In this document: piece after piece, positions 29,251 to 37,210 of the stretch
Layout of the letters: each line of letters opens with the position of its first letter
How positions within the stretch are numbered: the stretch's first letter is position 1
Assembly (NCBI GenBank): GCA_022827685.1
Contig: JAJEIH010000095.1
Span: 1 to 64,000, forward strand
Direction of reading: 5' to 3'
Source of the DNA: Alphaproteobacteria bacterium
Lineage (GTDB): Bacteria > Pseudomonadota > Alphaproteobacteria > Bin95
Length of the DNA: 64,000 nt
Notes under the pieces: generated by a model
Database searches by the model: none
What the model saw: only the letters and a program-made list of their open reading frames with translations
Told to the model about the DNA's origin: nothing
Position numbers and translations under genes: made by a program

Positions 29251-30138
29251 TCAGTCGATGCGCCCAAGCGCCGCCTGCCGGACGGGGACCTCCATCAGGT
29301 CCTCGCCCCAGACAATGTCGCCGCCGAAGACCGGCGCCATCTCGCGCAGGATGCGCGAGCGCATGACGGGCGTGTCGATCTGGCTCGTGATATGCGTCAG
29401 CACCAGGGTCGCGACACCCGCCTCGGCCGCCACCTCGGCGGTGTCCATATGGTTGCCGCAGGCGCGGCGGTATTCCGGCGAGGGCTCGGTGCCGGTGAAG
29501 AAATGGTTCATGTGGATCAGCACGTCCGCGCCGCGCGCCAGTTCGACGATGCCGGGGCACACGCCGCCGCTGTCGCCGGAATAGCAGACGGACCCTTCGT
29601 CGGTGTCGATGCGGAAGGCGAGGCATTGCAGGTAAGGCTGGAAATGCCAGCCCTCGCCCACGGTGACGCGCCAGTCCTTGCCCTCCACGACATCGCCCGG
29701 GCCGACCTCGCGCACCTGCGGGTCGGGCCGGGCGCGCTCGCCGGCGCCGCCGCGCGCCTCGTATATGTCGAGGCTGCAGCGATGGCGGGTGCGCGCCTCG
29801 ATGTCGGGGCCGTAAACCCCTTCCGGCGAGAACAGCAGCTCCGTCATGCGCGCGGTCGGCGGCGGGCCGAACACCTGCAGTTCCTCCAGTTCGCCCGCGC
29901 CCTGGTCCCAGCGGTTCATCACGAGGCGCGCATAGTCCATGCAGTGGTCGTAATGCAGGTGGGTGAGGAAGCAGTGGGTGACATCGACCGCCCGCCTGCC
30001 GGCTTCCAGCAGCCGGTGATGCGCGCCCGGCCCGTGGTCGAACACGATGGTGTCGCCGCCGGTCTCGACCAGATAACCGGAGCCCATGCGCTTCAGCGAG
30101 GGCGCGGGCGTGCCGGTGCCGAGCAGGGTAAGGCGCAC
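29251..30138 (-). CDS. MBL-fold metal-dependent hydrolase (RNase Z-like)
   Basis: A 295-residue metallo-beta-lactamase-fold protein with THLHYDH (H60-H65), GDSG and a downstream HxxxD/H set (HMNHFF, LVLTH). The overall pattern, GTGTPAPSLKRMGSGYLVE and ITSQI near the end, resembles RNase Z/arylsulfatase-type hydrolases, but the substrate may be a small ester rather than tRNA. It is the first gene of a pair with a TauD dioxygenase, so an acid or ester catabolic step is plausible. Confidence 0.82.
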   Translation of the reverse strand: MRLTLLGTGTPAPSLKRMGSGYLVETGGDTIVFDHGPGAHHRLLEAGRRAVDVTHCFLTHLHYDHCMDYARLVMNRWDQGAGELEELQVFGPPPTARMTELLFSPEGVYGPDIEARTRHRCSLDIYEARGGAGERARPDPQVREVGPGDVVEGKDWRVTVGEGWHFQPYLQCLAFRIDTDEGSVCYSGDSGGVCPGIVELARGADVLIHMNHFFTGTEPSPEYRRACGNHMDTAEVAAEAGVATLVLTHITSQIDTPVMRSRILREMAPVFGGDIVWGEDLMEVPVRQAALGRID

Positions 30139-30216
30139 GGGATTCAGTCCGGATCGGGAGACGGGCGCAGGCGCTCGGATACTATGCTTGTGCCCGGCAG
30201 GAACACCGCTGCGGCC

Positions 30217-30402
30217 TCAATCGAAGGACGGCGGTTCGCGCCCGGGCCCGCGCGGAGGCAGTTCCAGGTCCACGCCGCCTAGAGGCGCGATCCGCGTGCG
30301 AATCGCGCCCGCGAGGTTCCGGGGAGGGGTCTCGCGCCCGACAGAATCGCACGGACGGGTCTTCGCGTCGTCGTCGAGGCTGCGGATCGTAATGCTGGCC
30401 AC
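30217..30402 (-). pseudogene. Remnant of FitA-like ribbon-helix-helix antitoxin
   Basis: From GTG 30402 the frame reads ASITIRSLDDDAKTR, the N-terminus of FitA-type antitoxins. It then jumps through PCDSVGRETPPRN to AIRTRIAPLGGVDLELPPR and REPPSFD, the conserved C-terminal toxin-binding tail. About 20 residues of the usual middle (the rest of the DNA-binding helices, with RSMEEEAR in relatives) are missing, so it should not fold normally. No FitB PIN toxin follows downstream. The rest of 30139-30605 contains no other gene. Confidence 0.6.
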
Positions 30403-30605
30403 GGGTCCCGTGCTCCATTCGCCATTGAATGCCATTCTAGGATCGACTGTGATGCAATCAAGCCGGCGGCCGGGACACAGCCTGCCGGAGCCGGGCAAAG
30501 CACATGGCTTGTCTCTCCCGGCCAAAATGCGCAAGCATCGGGTGGCGGAGGCGCCGGGCCGGTCCTAGCTTCGGCCCCATGACCCGGCAAGGAGACCCCG
30601 GCCCC

Positions 30606-31457
30606 ATGTCCATGAGCCTCTATTCCCGCATCGAAGCCGCGCTCGCCATGATCGCCGAGAACCAGGCCGACCAGCCGGGCCTCGACGAGATGGCCGCCGC
30701 AGCCTGTATGAGCCCGCACCATTTCCAGCGCACCTTCCGCCGCTGGGTCGGCATCAGCCCGACGAAGTTCCTGCAATATCTGACCCTGGAGCGCGCCAAG
30801 GCCAGCCTCGCCGAGAACGCCAGCGTGCTGGAGGCTTCCTGGGATGCGGGCCTCTCCGGCCCCGGCCGGCTGCACGACCTGTTCGTCACCCACGAGGCCG
30901 TCACCCCCGGCGACTACAAGCGGCGCGGGGCGGGGCTCGCCATCCGCTACGGCATCCACGACTCGCCCTTCGGCCGCTGCCTGCTGATGGCGACCGAGCG
31001 GGGCGTTTGCGGGCTCGCCTTCGCCGCCGCGGGGGAGGAGCGCGCGGGGCTGGAGAACATGCGCCGGCGCTGGCCGGCCGCGGCCTTCATGGAGGCGCCG
31101 GACGAGACCGCCGCGCTCGCCGGACGCATATTCGAGCCGAAGGCCGGCGCGCCGCCGCTGCCGCTCTGCCTGCACGGCACCAATTTCCAGATCCGCGTCT
31201 GGGATGCCCTGCTGCGGATTCCGCCGGGCGCGCTTGCGACCTATGGCGATGTGGCGGCCGCCGTCGGCGCGCCGCGCGCGGCGCGGGCGGTGGGCGCCGC
31301 CATCGGCCGCAACCCGGTCTCCTGGCTCGTGCCCTGCCACCGGGTCATCCTGGCGAACGGCTATCTCCACAATTACGAGTGGGGGCTGGCGCGGAAGGCG
31401 GCGCTGATCGGCTGGGAGGCGGCCCGCAGCGAGGAGCGCCGCTCGGCTGCGGCGTAA
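30606..31457 (+). CDS. AraC-type regulator fused to methylated-DNA-cysteine methyltransferase (Ada-like, lacking N-Ada)
   Basis: The 283-residue protein has an AraC helix-turn-helix domain (about 20-105: HHFQRTFRRWVGISPTKFLQYLTLERAKASL). A C-terminal O6-alkylguanine methyltransferase domain follows, with the acceptor Cys244 in PCHRVI and the RVWDALLRIPPGALATYGDVA segment. The zinc phosphotriester-sensing N-domain of E. coli Ada is absent. It repairs O6-methylguanine and may regulate genes. Start ATG 30606 has AAGGAG about 11 bases upstream. Its 3' end overlaps the convergent methyltransferase gene by 113 bp. Confidence 0.9.
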   Translation: MSMSLYSRIEAALAMIAENQADQPGLDEMAAAACMSPHHFQRTFRRWVGISPTKFLQYLTLERAKASLAENASVLEASWDAGLSGPGRLHDLFVTHEAVTPGDYKRRGAGLAIRYGIHDSPFGRCLLMATERGVCGLAFAAAGEERAGLENMRRRWPAAAFMEAPDETAALAGRIFEPKAGAPPLPLCLHGTNFQIRVWDALLRIPPGALATYGDVAAAVGAPRAARAVGAAIGRNPVSWLVPCHRVILANGYLHNYEWGLARKAALIGWEAARSEERRSAAA

Positions 31458-32160
31458 GCACCCCCTGGAGCAACGACCGGCGCGACCGCACGGGCAGGGG
31501 CGTCACGCCCGCGAGCCGTTTCGCCGCCTCGGCGATCACCACGCCGCCGAACACCGGCAGGCAGCGGCGCCCGAACCGCTCCCACGCCTCCGCCGCCCCC
31601 GGCCGCACCAGCCGGCGGAGCGGCGGGGCGAACAGCGCCTCCTCGCTGCCGAGCGGCTCGAACATCGCTCCGCGCAGCAGCCGTTCCAGCTGCGAGCGCG
31701 ACCAGGGCCGGCCGTGGCCGAAGGGCGTGTGCTCGAACCATGCCCAGAGGCCGCGGCGGCTCGGCGCCACGACGATCAACCGGCCTTCCGCCGCGAGGAT
31801 GCGCCAGATCTCGCGGAGCCGCCCCGAAAGATGTTCGGAGGTCTCGACATCGTGGGCCAGCAGCACGCGGTCGAAGGCGAGGTCGGGAAAGGGCAGCGCG
31901 TCCTCCTCCGTCAGCACCGTGCGGCAACGCCCTCCCGGGGGCCAGCGCAGCGCGCCCTGTCCCGCCGGCATGGCCGCCAGCACATGCGCCGCCCCGCCGG
32001 CGAGCCCGTCCAGCAGGGGCGGCGCATAGCCGAGGCCCAGCACCTGCATCCCGTCCAGCGCCGGCCAGCGCCGCCGCACCCGCTCCGCCAGCACAAGCCC
32101 CGCCGCCTGTCCGAGCGGGCCGTCATAGAAGGCGCGAAGCTCGGTGACGTCACTGCGCAT
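31345..32160 (-). CDS. SAM-dependent methyltransferase (class I, methyltransferase domain 11-like)
   Basis: A 271-residue protein resembling alphaproteobacterial methyltransferases that begin with FYDGPLGQAAGLVLAERVRRRWP. It has VLGLGYAPPLLD as motif I and DALPFPDLAFDRVLLAHDVETSEHLSGRLREIWRILAAEGRLIVVAPSRRGLW as the central part. The substrate is unknown. The C-terminal 35 or so residues are Ser/Pro-rich and encoded in DNA antisense to the 3' end of the AraC-Ogt gene, so they may be a read-through extension after loss of the original stop. Confidence 0.8.
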   Translation of the reverse strand: MRSDVTELRAFYDGPLGQAAGLVLAERVRRRWPALDGMQVLGLGYAPPLLDGLAGGAAHVLAAMPAGQGALRWPPGGRCRTVLTEEDALPFPDLAFDRVLLAHDVETSEHLSGRLREIWRILAAEGRLIVVAPSRRGLWAWFEHTPFGHGRPWSRSQLERLLRGAMFEPLGSEEALFAPPLRRLVRPGAAEAWERFGRRCLPVFGGVVIAEAAKRLAGVTPLPVRSRRSLLQGVLTPQPSGAPRCGPPPSRSAPPSAPAPTRNCGDSRSPG

Positions 32161-32235
32161 GGGCGCGCCTCAGAGGGTCCGTGGGCCGGGATGCCGCTGC
32201 ATCAGGTCGAAGCGGAACCGGAATGCCGGCATGGC

Positions 32236-32430
32236 TTACCCGTCTCGCCGCATGTCGTCGAGGTCGCCTTCCCAGTCCAGCTCGCCGTACAGCTCGCGCA
32301 ACCGCCCCTGTGACAGCGTGCGCGCGAGCAGGCGCAAACCCGCCTCGACGGCAGCCTGTCCGGTAGGGAAACCGCCTGTTTCCCTGACCTCCGCCATGAG
32401 GGCATCGTCAATATCGATTTCGATGCGCAT
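32236..32430 (-). CDS. Orphan VapB-family antitoxin
   Basis: The 64-residue frame starts MRIEIDIDDALMAEVRE and continues TGQAAVEAGLRLLARTLSQGRLRELYGELDWEGDLDDMR, the full VapB pattern with an N-terminal DNA-binding arm and an acidic/tryptophan toxin-binding tail. A PIN toxin should follow within a few bases, but downstream only a 20-codon frame remains before the methyltransferase gene. It is therefore solitary, perhaps a leftover or an antitoxin acting on another toxin. The start was placed at 32430 by family similarity. Confidence 0.75.
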   Translation of the reverse strand: MRIEIDIDDALMAEVRETGGFPTGQAAVEAGLRLLARTLSQGRLRELYGELDWEGDLDDMRRDG

Positions 32431-32584
32431 CGCCAGCCCGTGACTGCATGAAACGGGAATCGTACACCCTGCGAAAAGAGCCGCAAGTTCCTGCCTCGCG
32501 CCATTCGCCGCTATATTGCGCAAAGTCGCAAGATACAAAAGGTCGGTCGCGCAAGTGCGCGAGAAACCTTGCGGGAGGGACGCG

Positions 32585-33616
32585 ATGCAGGCCGTTGACG
32601 ATTCGGGTATCTGGACCGTCCGGGATTTCGCCGGCCCGGAGGACTACACCGTTCGGCTGACGGAGGCCGAGATCGCGGAGCTCGACGGATTCATCCGGGA
32701 GATGGACCGGGCGGGCAAGGCGCTCGACGACATCGGCCGCGGGGATTTCCGCTGCCCGCTGGTCGAGGTGCGGCTCGCCGCCCTCCATGACGAGCTGCGC
32801 GACGGCAGGGGCTTCGCGGTGATGGCCGGCCTGCCGGTCGAACGCTGGCGCCGGCAGGACGCCGAGCGGGTCTATTGGGCGATGGGCACGCGGCTCGGGA
32901 CCGGCATGTCGCAAAGCGTACTCGGCGACCGGCTGGGCCATGTCCGGGACACGACCCGCGAGGACCCGCATGCGCGCGCCTACCGCAACCGCAATGAGCT
33001 GGATCCCCATACCGACCGCGCGCATGTCGTCGGCCTGTTCAGCCTCCGGGCGGCAAGGACGGGCGGCGTGTCGCACCTCACCAGCGCGCTCGCCGTGCAT
33101 AACCGGCTGCTCGCCGAGAGGCCGGACTGTCTGGAACGGCTCTATGAAGGCTTCTACATGCACCGGCGCGGCGAGGAGGCGCCCGGCGAGGACCCCGTCA
33201 CGCCCTGGAAGGTGCCGGTCTATTCGTCGGTGGACGGCAAGGTCAGCTGCCGCTGGGTCAGGACCTACGCCGTTCTGGGCCAGGAGGCGAAAGGGGAGCC
33301 GCTCGGCGGGTTCGCGGAAGAGGCCGTCGAGGCGTTTCTGGCGGCGGCATGCAGCGACGAGCTGCAGTTGCGGTTCACGCTGGAGCCGGGCGAGATCCTC
33401 TGGTTCAACAATTTCACCCATCTGCACGCCCGCACGGCCTTCGAGGACTGGGAGGAGCCGGAGCGCCGCCGCCACCTGCTCAGGCTCTGGCTCAGCAACG
33501 CGGAGATGCGCCCGACCGTGCCGGAAATCGCGCCCGAAGGCATACAGCCCCAGGAAGGGCGCCTCCCGTCCTTCGACGTGGAAGCGGCGCTCAGCGGGAT
33601 GCGCGCCGGGAGATAG
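32585..33616 (+). CDS. TauD/TfdA-family Fe(II)/2-oxoglutarate dioxygenase (second copy)
   Basis: A 343-residue enzyme with metal ligands His142 and Asp144 in PHTDRAH, distal His281 in HARTAF, and Arg300 in RHLLRLWL. It shares layout and several motifs with the dioxygenase at 28173 (HxARTAFEDWEEPERRRH against HSRTAYLDWEDPERKRH), so the two are paralogues with probably related but different substrates. GCGGGAGGGA lies just before ATG 32585. It stands alone as a transcription unit. Confidence 0.88.
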   Translation: MQAVDDSGIWTVRDFAGPEDYTVRLTEAEIAELDGFIREMDRAGKALDDIGRGDFRCPLVEVRLAALHDELRDGRGFAVMAGLPVERWRRQDAERVYWAMGTRLGTGMSQSVLGDRLGHVRDTTREDPHARAYRNRNELDPHTDRAHVVGLFSLRAARTGGVSHLTSALAVHNRLLAERPDCLERLYEGFYMHRRGEEAPGEDPVTPWKVPVYSSVDGKVSCRWVRTYAVLGQEAKGEPLGGFAEEAVEAFLAAACSDELQLRFTLEPGEILWFNNFTHLHARTAFEDWEEPERRRHLLRLWLSNAEMRPTVPEIAPEGIQPQEGRLPSFDVEAALSGMRAGR

Positions 33617-33628
33617 CCGGCGGGCGGC

Positions 33629-33658
33629 TTGACTTTGCAGCTCAAGGGGCTCACATTA
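33629..33658 (+). promoter_or_regulatory. Candidate sigma-70 promoter of the cold-shock gene
   Basis: TTGACT (33629-33634) and ACATTA (33653-33658) are separated by 18 bp and resemble -35 and -10 boxes. They lie about 145 bp upstream of the cold-shock ORF. A transcript from here would carry a long 5' leader, as is usual for cspA-type mRNAs whose leader folds differently in the cold. Confidence 0.4.
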
Positions 33659-33801
33659 CGCAGGCAGTTTGCATTCGTCTGGTGCTCTCCGTAGGTCCGG
33701 TTCGCCGGGCCGACCGACATCCCCCCAACAATGTGAATGTTGACCGACAACGCTGCCGCGCACTGCGGCTCGTGGAATTCCAACTCCTGGAGAAATCGAA
33801 C

Positions 33802-34011
33802 ATGCCTACCGGTACCGTCAAGTGGTTCAACGCAACCAAGGGCTACGGGTTCATTGAGCCGGAAGACGGCTCGAGCGACGCCTTCGTCCACATCTCGGCC
33901 GTCGAGAGAGCCGGGCTCTCCACGCTCAGCGAAGGGCAGAAGGTAACCTACCAGCTGCAGCCCGGACGCAACGGCAAGTCCTCGGCCGAGGACCTTATCC
34001 TCGCCTCCTAG
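33802..34011 (+). CDS. cspA: Cold-shock domain protein
   Basis: A 69-residue single-domain protein with both RNA-binding motifs: KGYGFI (RNP1) and FVHISAV (RNP2), starting TGTVKWFNATKGYGFIEPEDG. CSD proteins bind single-stranded RNA/DNA and remove secondary structure in mRNA. CTGGAGAAA sits upstream of ATG 33802. It has a long leader to a candidate promoter at 33629. The 211 bp after it, up to 34222, show no gene. Confidence 0.95.
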   Translation: MPTGTVKWFNATKGYGFIEPEDGSSDAFVHISAVERAGLSTLSEGQKVTYQLQPGRNGKSSAEDLILAS

Positions 34012-34222
34012 CCATCGCCAGCGGCGCTCTTTCCAGGCACGCATCGTACCGACAAGAGCGCCGGTCTGACGTCACCGGCCCCCGCTTTCCCGACGACGGG
34101 ACGGCGTGCCGGGCATCGGCGCCGGTATCCGGTGCCTGCGGCTCCGGTGCGCCAGGCGCAATTGACCGCTCCGGCGGCGGAACCCACAATCGCCTCGTCG
34201 CCGGAGACAGAGGGGGCCGGCC

Positions 34223-35362
34223 ATGATCGAGGCGCTTGGCATCGGCCATCTTTTCGAGCTGTCGCGGACGGAGGCGATTGCCGGCTTCTTCACCCCGCTC
34301 GCGGTCTTCGCCGTTTTTCTCCTGGCGCAACTCATCCTTCCGGCAAGGCGGGTGCCCGGCTACGTCATCGACCCGGAGACCGGCAGACCCCGCGAATACC
34401 GCCTGAACGGCATCCTGGTGTTCGCGCTTGCGCTGGCCGTGTGGGCGTCCGGGATCACCGGCCTGCCGCATGACTGGTTCTACAGGTCCACGATCCCGGC
34501 CGTGATCGGCGGCACGGCGTTCTCCGCCGTCTTCACCGTCCTGGCCGTGTGCGGCCGGCCAAAGGCGAAAACCGGAAGCCTGGCCGCCGACCTCTGGCAC
34601 GGGCGGGCGCTGGAGATCGCCCTCTTCAACGGCCGCTTCGACGTGAAGATGTATCTCTATGTCGTCGGCGGGACGATGTTCGCGCTCAACGCGCTTTCCG
34701 GCGCCGCATACCACTATGAGCGCTTCGGCGCGGACTCCAATCCCGGTGTCTTCCTCTATGCGGCGTTCTTCACATTCTACGTGCTGGACTATTTCGTCTT
34801 CGAGCGCGTCCAGCTCTACACCTACGACCTGATCCACGAGAAGCTCGGCTTCATGCTGATCTGGGGCGGGCTTGTCGTCTATGGGTGGCTGTTCATCCTG
34901 CCGCTGTGGGGCATGGCCGCCCATCCGGATCCCGGCTTCCCGCCGGTGTGGACGAATGCCTGGCTCATCGGAACGGGGGCGCTGTTCCTGTTCGGCTGGA
35001 GCATTTCGCGCGGCGCCAACCTGCAGAAATACACATTCAAGCGGTGGCCCGACCGCAAGTTTCTCGGGCTCATCGAGCCCGACTGTATCGAGGCCGGCGA
35101 GCGCAGGATCCTGTGCAGCGGCCTGTGGGGCGCCGCGCGCCATTTCAACTATCTGGGCGAGGGGTTCCTCGCACTCTCGATCGCGCTTGTATTCGGCTAT
35201 CCGGGCAATCCCTGGGCCTGGACCTATTTCGTCTTCATCGTCTCGCTGTTCCTCTGGCGCCAGCGCGCGGACGAGCGCTACTGCGCGGAGAAATACGGCC
35301 CCCGGAAATGGGCCGAATACCGGGCAAGGGTGAAATACCGCATCTTCCCCGGCGTCTATTGA
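34223..35362 (+). CDS. ERG4/ERG24-family (sterol C-14/C-24 reductase-like) membrane protein
   Basis: A 379-residue protein with 8 to 10 membrane helices. It has the YRLNG motif near residue 60 and a C-terminal region with CSGLWGAARHFNYLGE (about 297-312), ending RARVKYRIFPGVY, the signature of the ERG4/ERG24 sterol-reductase family. Such enzymes reduce sterol double bonds using NADPH. They are rare in bacteria, and no sterol cyclase or squalene gene is in the window. The substrate could be a sterol acquired from outside or another lipid. GGGGCCGGCC lies just before the ATG at 34223. Confidence 0.8.
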   Translation: MIEALGIGHLFELSRTEAIAGFFTPLAVFAVFLLAQLILPARRVPGYVIDPETGRPREYRLNGILVFALALAVWASGITGLPHDWFYRSTIPAVIGGTAFSAVFTVLAVCGRPKAKTGSLAADLWHGRALEIALFNGRFDVKMYLYVVGGTMFALNALSGAAYHYERFGADSNPGVFLYAAFFTFYVLDYFVFERVQLYTYDLIHEKLGFMLIWGGLVVYGWLFILPLWGMAAHPDPGFPPVWTNAWLIGTGALFLFGWSISRGANLQKYTFKRWPDRKFLGLIEPDCIEAGERRILCSGLWGAARHFNYLGEGFLALSIALVFGYPGNPWAWTYFVFIVSLFLWRQRADERYCAEKYGPRKWAEYRARVKYRIFPGVY

Positions 35363-35405
35363 GGGGGCGGCCTGCACAACCGGACGGAAGCCGGGGCCGT
35401 TCTCG

Positions 35406-35837
35406 TCAATCGTCGAGGAGGTTCCGCACACCAAGGCCGGGGTAGATCGAGAAGCCCCGGTCGAGGGTCACCCATTCGCAGCCATGCTCCATCGCAAGCG
35501 CCGCATGATAGGCGTCTGGCAGCCTGTTTCCCGTCAGCCGGAGCCTCGCCGCAAGGTCGCGAAATATCCGCCAGTGGCCGCCCCCTGGACGCAGCCTCTC
35601 CGCCGCCGGCTGTGCGAGCAAGGCATCGACGAAGTCCAGCGCCATGCCGCCCGGCGTCGGCGGATGGAAAATTCGGGGATGCGTCAGCACGCGGAGCACA
35701 CCGCTCAGCACAAGTTCGGAAAGGCCGAGCCGCTCGCGGGCCGCCGACGCCTCCGTCAGCCACTCCCGGCAGAGTGCGTGATGCTCGGAGTCCGTCCGGA
35801 AGGCGGACACGAGGACATTGACGTCAGGACTTTGCAT
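35406..35837 (-). CDS. vapC: VapC-family PIN-domain toxin
   Basis: A 143-residue PIN ribonuclease-like protein starting SPDVNVLVSAFRTDSEHH, with acidic residues near D5, around the middle, and in LPDAYHAALAM and TLDRGFS. VapC toxins cut tRNA or rRNA. Start ATG 35837 overlaps the end of the VapB gene by 14 bp, which suits translational coupling with the antitoxin upstream. The full-length pair appears intact. Confidence 0.85.
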   Translation of the reverse strand: MQSPDVNVLVSAFRTDSEHHALCREWLTEASAARERLGLSELVLSGVLRVLTHPRIFHPPTPGGMALDFVDALLAQPAAERLRPGGGHWRIFRDLAARLRLTGNRLPDAYHAALAMEHGCEWVTLDRGFSIYPGLGVRNLLDD

Positions 35838-36063
35838 CCATGATGTCCCGAAGCGCCGCACTGTCCGTCAGGTCCACGCCCGGTTGCACGCCCTGCCCGT
35901 CAAATACGGGAATTGGCGGCGCGTTGGCGGAGGAGACCGTGGGACCCGCCAGGAATTCCCGAAGCGCCTGCTCGAACGCGGCTTTCAGCGTCATGTGTTC
36001 GCCGGCGGCATAGACCTTGACGGCCCGCAGCAGCTCGTCATTGACATCTATGGTCGTCCTCAT
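35824..36063 (-). CDS. vapB: VapB-type antitoxin (DUF2191-like)
   Basis: The 79-residue protein begins MRTTIDVNDELLRAVKVYAAGEHMTLKAAFEQALREFL, a ribbon-helix-helix-type DNA-binding N-terminus, followed by a flexible toxin-binding tail. It should neutralise the VapC at 35406 and repress the shared promoter. No clear ribosome-binding site precedes ATG 36063, so leaderless translation is possible. Two AAATATG repeats just upstream may be its operator. Confidence 0.82.
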   Translation of the reverse strand: MRTTIDVNDELLRAVKVYAAGEHMTLKAAFEQALREFLAGPTVSSANAPPIPVFDGQGVQPGVDLTDSAALRDIMDAKS

Positions 36064-36067
36064 GTGT

Positions 36068-36088
36068 AAATATGTAGCATCAAATATG
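36068..36088. promoter_or_regulatory. Candidate VapB operator repeats
   Basis: AAATATG occurs at 36068-36074 and again at 36082-36088, a 14-bp spaced direct repeat immediately upstream of the vapB start, in an AT-rich patch. Antitoxin autorepression at such sites is common. The rest of 36089-36286 has no gene. Confidence 0.35.
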
Positions 36089-36286
36089 CTTTCACACAAT
36101 TACTGCATTGCCAGTTCGGTCCGGCAGCACAAGTCCTCGCCGACCACCGGTCCCGCCGCCGCTCCTCCGGCTGTTCCGTCCGATCATGGCCCGTCCGTTC
36201 CCTTCATATGCTCCATTGGGAATAAATATAGAACAAATGCGGGATAGCGCAACCCTGTGAAGGAAAATGAACCGAGAGGGCGCGCG

Positions 36287-37087
36287 TCAGGCGACCACCC
36301 GCTCCGCAAACAGGCCGCGCACGTCCATTTCGAAGGCGAGGCCCTCGACCGGCGGGCGGGCGTAAGTCCACTGGATGCCGTCCGGCGCGGCGCCGCGCCG
36401 GACGATCTCCGGGCCGAGGAGGCCGTGGATTTCGTGGACGGTATAGACCTGGCTCGCGGTGGCGTCCGGCCAGCCGAAGCCGAGCGCCGCCATGCGGCTT
36501 TCCATGGCGCCCAGCACATAGCGCGCCTTCTCGGCCATGGCATCCGGCGAGGTGTCGCCGAGGCGGATGATCCGGTCCCGGTAGGATCCCGGCCCTTCCG
36601 GCGCCTCGCCGGAGCCGGCGATGACGAAAGTGCCGCCCGTCCCCTCGTCCGGGACGGCGGCGCCAACGCCGCCATCCGAACGGTTCGTCGCGTTCTGCGC
36701 GACGGTGTAGCAGAAGGCGTGGAAGCCCGGTTCGGCGGGCGGGTCCTCCTCCGGGCAGACATTGGACCGCGCGACCGGGTTCTCCTCGTCCCGGAAGATG
36801 CCCCAGCGCTCCAGCGTGCGCACATAGGCCCGGTTGAAAGCCACGAATCCCGCTTCCGAAAACTGGCCGGGCGAGCGCAGCTCGCAGGCGCAGAAGGCGG
36901 TCATCGGCCGCCCGGCGGCCTCCATATGGGCCTCGATCCGCCGGAAGCCCGCCTCCAGCGGTACGAGGCGGTGGAAGCGCACGCGCTCGATCCGGTAGCC
37001 GGGCTCCGCCGCGACCCCGCCCGAATACTGGAACTGCCCCCTGATATAGCGGTACCCGCCGGGCGCGAATGTCGCCACCTCTGCCAT
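36287..37087 (-). CDS. RidA-family (YjgF/YER057c-like) protein
   Basis: A 266-residue protein. The N-terminal half has YRYIRGQFQYSGGVAAEPGYRIERVRFHRLVPLEAGFRRIEAHMEAAGRPMTAFCACELRSPGQFS. The C-terminal half repeats features of the fold (TFVIAGSGEAPE and YVLGAMESRMAALGFGWPDATASQVYTVHEIHG). It resembles two tandem RidA-like units, as in 2-aminomuconate deaminase-like proteins. RidA members remove reactive enamines or act as deaminases. ATG 37087 was chosen because translation reaches the conserved start directly. Confidence 0.75.
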   Translation of the reverse strand: MAEVATFAPGGYRYIRGQFQYSGGVAAEPGYRIERVRFHRLVPLEAGFRRIEAHMEAAGRPMTAFCACELRSPGQFSEAGFVAFNRAYVRTLERWGIFRDEENPVARSNVCPEEDPPAEPGFHAFCYTVAQNATNRSDGGVGAAVPDEGTGGTFVIAGSGEAPEGPGSYRDRIIRLGDTSPDAMAEKARYVLGAMESRMAALGFGWPDATASQVYTVHEIHGLLGPEIVRRGAAPDGIQWTYARPPVEGLAFEMDVRGLFAERVVA

Positions 37088-37210
37088 GTCGCCCTCCTCC
37101 GATGCGCCGGGCCCGGACCCTAGCACAGGCGCCGCGGGGGCCCCATGACACCGGCGGGATATCCGGGTTAGGCTCCCGGCCGGGACATTCCGCGGGGCCG
37201 GAGGGGGCCG

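Noticed and set aside
32161-32235. 20-codon frame after the orphan VapB gene as a truncated VapC toxin
   Set aside because: The peptide lacks the acidic start of PIN toxins; nothing ties it to VapC.
36220-36234. GAAT-N7-GAAC, close to the alphaproteobacterial LexA box
   Set aside because: One mismatch from the consensus and not directly upstream of any DNA-damage gene; the nearest start it could serve is 157 bp away (vapB).
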